From an uncultured Rhodospirillaceae bacterium (GTDB lineage: Bacteria > Pseudomonadota > Alphaproteobacteria > RF32 > CAG-239): a stretch of 6,707 nt of DNA. The notes below the pieces were generated by a model that did no database searches, was not told the origin of the DNA, and worked only from the letters and a program-made list of their open reading frames with translations. Shown here in pieces: positions 5,164 to 6,707 of this stretch. The position numbers and the translations under genes are program-made. Position 1 is the first letter of the stretch. Each line of letters starts with the position of its first letter. Where the stretch lies: the NCBI GenBank assembly GCA_900313185.1, contig OMQI01000036.1:1-6707 (forward strand). Reading direction: 5' to 3'.

Positions 5164-5192
5164 AAAGTAACAAAAAGGCTATTAATTGTCAA
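5164..5192 (-). promoter_or_regulatory. Promoter of the small membrane protein gene downstream of hydE
   Basis: On the minus strand TTGACA (5192-5187) is followed after 17 nt by TACTTT (5169-5164), beginning 5 nt past the hydE stop. The predicted start is near 5157, giving a leader of about 38 nt to the ATG at 5119. Confidence 0.7.
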
Positions 5193-5197
5193 ACAGA

Positions 5198-6211
5198 TTA
5201 TTTCTTTATTTGCGGTAATTTACCGTTATGCCCGCCGTAACCTTCACCAATGGTACGCCCGATGCTCATAATTTTCATGCCTATACAACTTCTGCAATGA
5301 AGCGGTGTATCATCAACACAGATTTTCCCCGGATAAAGCTCATAAAAGCGCCTATACTCGCCCTCGGTAACATTCGGCATCACTACATTGGCACCGCCTT
5401 TAAGCGCCATAATTCGCCCTTGCGGGTGCAGGCTTTCCATCGCCGTTGTCGCCGGAATATTAATATCGGGCATCATTATACGCATAACAGCCATCGTGCG
5501 AAGTGCCAAATCAAGTTGACCTCCTTTAGCATCTTTCAGTGGAGTTTGCGGATGCGGGATAAACGGTCCGATTCCGGCCATATCTATCCCAATTTCTTTT
5601 AAGTAAAGCAAATCATCGGCAATCGATTCAATGCTTTGCTCCGGTAGTCCGACCATAATACCGGAACCGAGTTCATAGCCCAATTCTTTTATCATCATCA
5701 GGCAATCATGACGATGTTGCCAACTCATATCCGGATCAAGTTTGTGATATAAATCTTTATCGGTAGTTTCTATGCGCATTAAATAGCGATCGGCTCCGGC
5801 CTCACGAAACGCCTTATAATCTTCATAACTGCGTTCTCCGATACTCAATGTCAACGCTACATCAAATTTTTTGACCACCTCTATAATCTCGCACATCACT
5901 TTCTGCGAAAAATACATATCTTCGCCGGATTGCATAACCAACGTTTTAAAGCCCATATCTGCAGCTTTATGCGCCGTATCAATCAATTCTTCGGGAGACA
6001 TACGATAACGATGCGTTGCGGTATTGCCTCTGCGAATCCCACAATACAGACAATTGTTGCGACAAATGTTGGAAAATTCAATTAATCCCCGCAAATGCAC
6101 AGCATCGCCCACATATTGCCGGCGCACTTCATCAGCTCTTTTCAAAATTTCTGCCTGATTTTGCTCATCGGATAATAGGCGAATTATTTCATCACGGGAA
6201 AGTTCTTCCAT
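5198..6211 (-). CDS. hydE: [FeFe]-hydrogenase H-cluster radical SAM maturase HydE
   Basis: This 337-residue protein has the full length of HydE. HydE, with HydF and HydG, builds the dithiomethylamine-bridged 2Fe subcluster of the H-cluster of [FeFe]-hydrogenase. The radical SAM motif is C50-x3-C54-x2-C57 in SNICRNNCLYCGIRR, preceded by VHLRGLIEF. Other HydE hallmarks are QSGED (94-98), GERSYEDY, GADRYLMRIET, GYELGSGIMVGLP, GIGPFIPHPQTPL, NIPATTAM, and PNVTEGEYR...YPGKICV. C298, C306 and C309 keep the spacing of the optional second cluster seen in Thermotoga HydE. The related BioB family is excluded by these motifs. The ATG is 3 nt from the cysS stop; GGAAAAAAG is a weak upstream Shine-Dalgarno inside the cysS end. 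No hydF, hydG or hydrogenase gene is in the window. Confidence 0.96.
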   Translation of the reverse strand: MEELSRDEIIRLLSDEQNQAEILKRADEVRRQYVGDAVHLRGLIEFSNICRNNCLYCGIRRGNTATHRYRMSPEELIDTAHKAADMGFKTLVMQSGEDMYFSQKVMCEIIEVVKKFDVALTLSIGERSYEDYKAFREAGADRYLMRIETTDKDLYHKLDPDMSWQHRHDCLMMIKELGYELGSGIMVGLPEQSIESIADDLLYLKEIGIDMAGIGPFIPHPQTPLKDAKGGQLDLALRTMAVMRIMMPDINIPATTAMESLHPQGRIMALKGGANVVMPNVTEGEYRRFYELYPGKICVDDTPLHCRSCIGMKIMSIGRTIGEGYGGHNGKLPQIKK

Positions 6212-6214
6212 TTT

Positions 6215-6707
6215 TTAAGCTTTTTTCCAAGTGGTTCCGGTTGCTGAATCTTCCAAAATGATGCCCTTGGCTTTTAACTCGTCACGAATAGCGTCGGCTG
6301 TCGCCCAGTCTTTGTTCTTTTTGGCCTCGGCACGTTTGGCTATTAATGCTTCAATTTCCGTAGCTTCGTCATCATTACCTTCGCCTTTGAACCAGCTTTC
6401 CGGCTCATTATATAACAACCCGAGCATATAAGCACTCTTAAGCAACAACGACTTCAAACGTGAACGTTCTGCATCGCTTTCCGCCTTATTCAAATCATTG
6501 ACGATTTCATGCAGATACGACAGCGCCAACGGCGTATTCAAGTCATCAGCCAAGGCTTCAATAATTCGGCTGTCCGGTTCAATTTCAATCGTCGGAACAT
6601 CTTTATTTTTCTGTAATGCGTTATAAAACTTATCCAAAATACCTTTGGCTTGTTGCAATCCCTCAAAAGTAAAGTTAAACGGCTGATGATAATGTGTGGT
6701 CAAAAAC
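6215..6707 (-). CDS. cysS: Cysteinyl-tRNA synthetase, C-terminal part (cut by window edge)
   Basis: About 163 codons of the 3' end are present and the frame is open to the right edge, so the gene continues outside; usual length is about 460. The enzyme charges tRNA-Cys with cysteine in the cytosol. The visible part begins FLTTHYHQPFNFT, runs into the helical DALR-type domain (LADDLNTPLALSYL, LLKSAYMLGLL) and the C-terminal anticodon region (EIEALIAKRAEAKKNKDWAT, ADAIRDELKAKGIILEDSAT), and ends GTTWKKA, the characteristic CysS C-terminus. The catalytic HIGH and KMSKS motifs lie outside. The TAA stop is 3 nt from the hydE start, so the two are very likely co-transcribed. Its own start and promoter cannot be seen. 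Confidence 0.94.
   Translation of the reverse strand, partial: FLTTHYHQPFNFTFEGLQQAKGILDKFYNALQKNKDVPTIEIEPDSRIIEALADDLNTPLALSYLHEIVNDLNKAESDAERSRLKSLLLKSAYMLGLLYNEPESWFKGEGNDDEATEIEALIAKRAEAKKNKDWATADAIRDELKAKGIILEDSATGTTWKKA

Noticed and set aside
5120..5173. Longer start at ATG 5173 for the small membrane protein downstream of hydE
   Set aside because: The start would lie upstream of the predicted transcription start of the TTGACA/TACTTT promoter, and the 18 extra residues look like translated leader.
5198..6211. Biotin synthase BioB or HydG/ThiH as alternative identities
   Set aside because: The sequence matches HydE along its length (SNICRNNCLYCGIRR, QSGED, GIGPFIPHP, NIPATTAM), and the BioB second-cluster ligands are not seen.
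1..6707. CRISPR arrays, insertion sequences, phage or defence genes
   Set aside because: I found no spaced direct repeats, transposase-like reading frames or recognisable defence motifs; all prominent inverted repeats act as terminators or lie in the divergent promoter region.

Overview
The window (6707 bp, AT-rich) reads as chromosomal DNA of an AT-rich, probably anaerobic alphaproteobacterium. The main lineage hint is a 41-residue ribosomal protein L36 ending in RRKGRVYVINKKNPKLKARQG, the form typical of Alphaproteobacteria. The genetic code looks standard. A HydE maturase implies an [FeFe]-hydrogenase and therefore anaerobic or fermentative metabolism, as in gut or host-associated alphaproteobacteria. 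This placement is inference from few markers, not a phylogeny.

Layout: tRNA-Arg(UCU) on the minus strand at the left edge; a small, probably highly expressed basic protein of unknown function (+); rpmJ/L36 (-, only 41 codons); a divergently transcribed pair of small membrane proteins (+); a membrane-anchored J-domain protein (-); an unrecognised membrane-anchored protein (+); a membrane-anchored OmpH/Skp-like coiled-coil protein (-); hemW, a radical SAM heme chaperone (+); a small three-helix membrane protein (-); hydE (-); and the 3' part of cysS (-), which runs off the right edge. Strands alternate. The convergent junctions at about 1516-1550, 2931-2969, 4737-4767 and 535-637 carry perfect or near-perfect hairpins with T-tails. 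Most divergent junctions carry recognisable -35/-10 pairs.

How the genes work together: mostly they do not form one pathway. cysS and hydE are separated by 3 nt and look co-transcribed. The small membrane gene downstream of hydE has its own TTGACA promoter but no terminator separates it from hydE. HemW and HydE are both radical SAM [4Fe-4S] enzymes but are transcribed separately. The J-domain and Skp-like proteins are both predicted chaperone-type proteins with a single membrane anchor, each a separate unit. No mobile element, CRISPR array, phage gene or defence system is visible. Points deserving a second look are the codon-biased small gene at 254-508, the divergent promoter pair sharing a motif at 828-904, the anchored Skp-like protein with an unexpected charge pattern, and the cysS-hydE arrangement.
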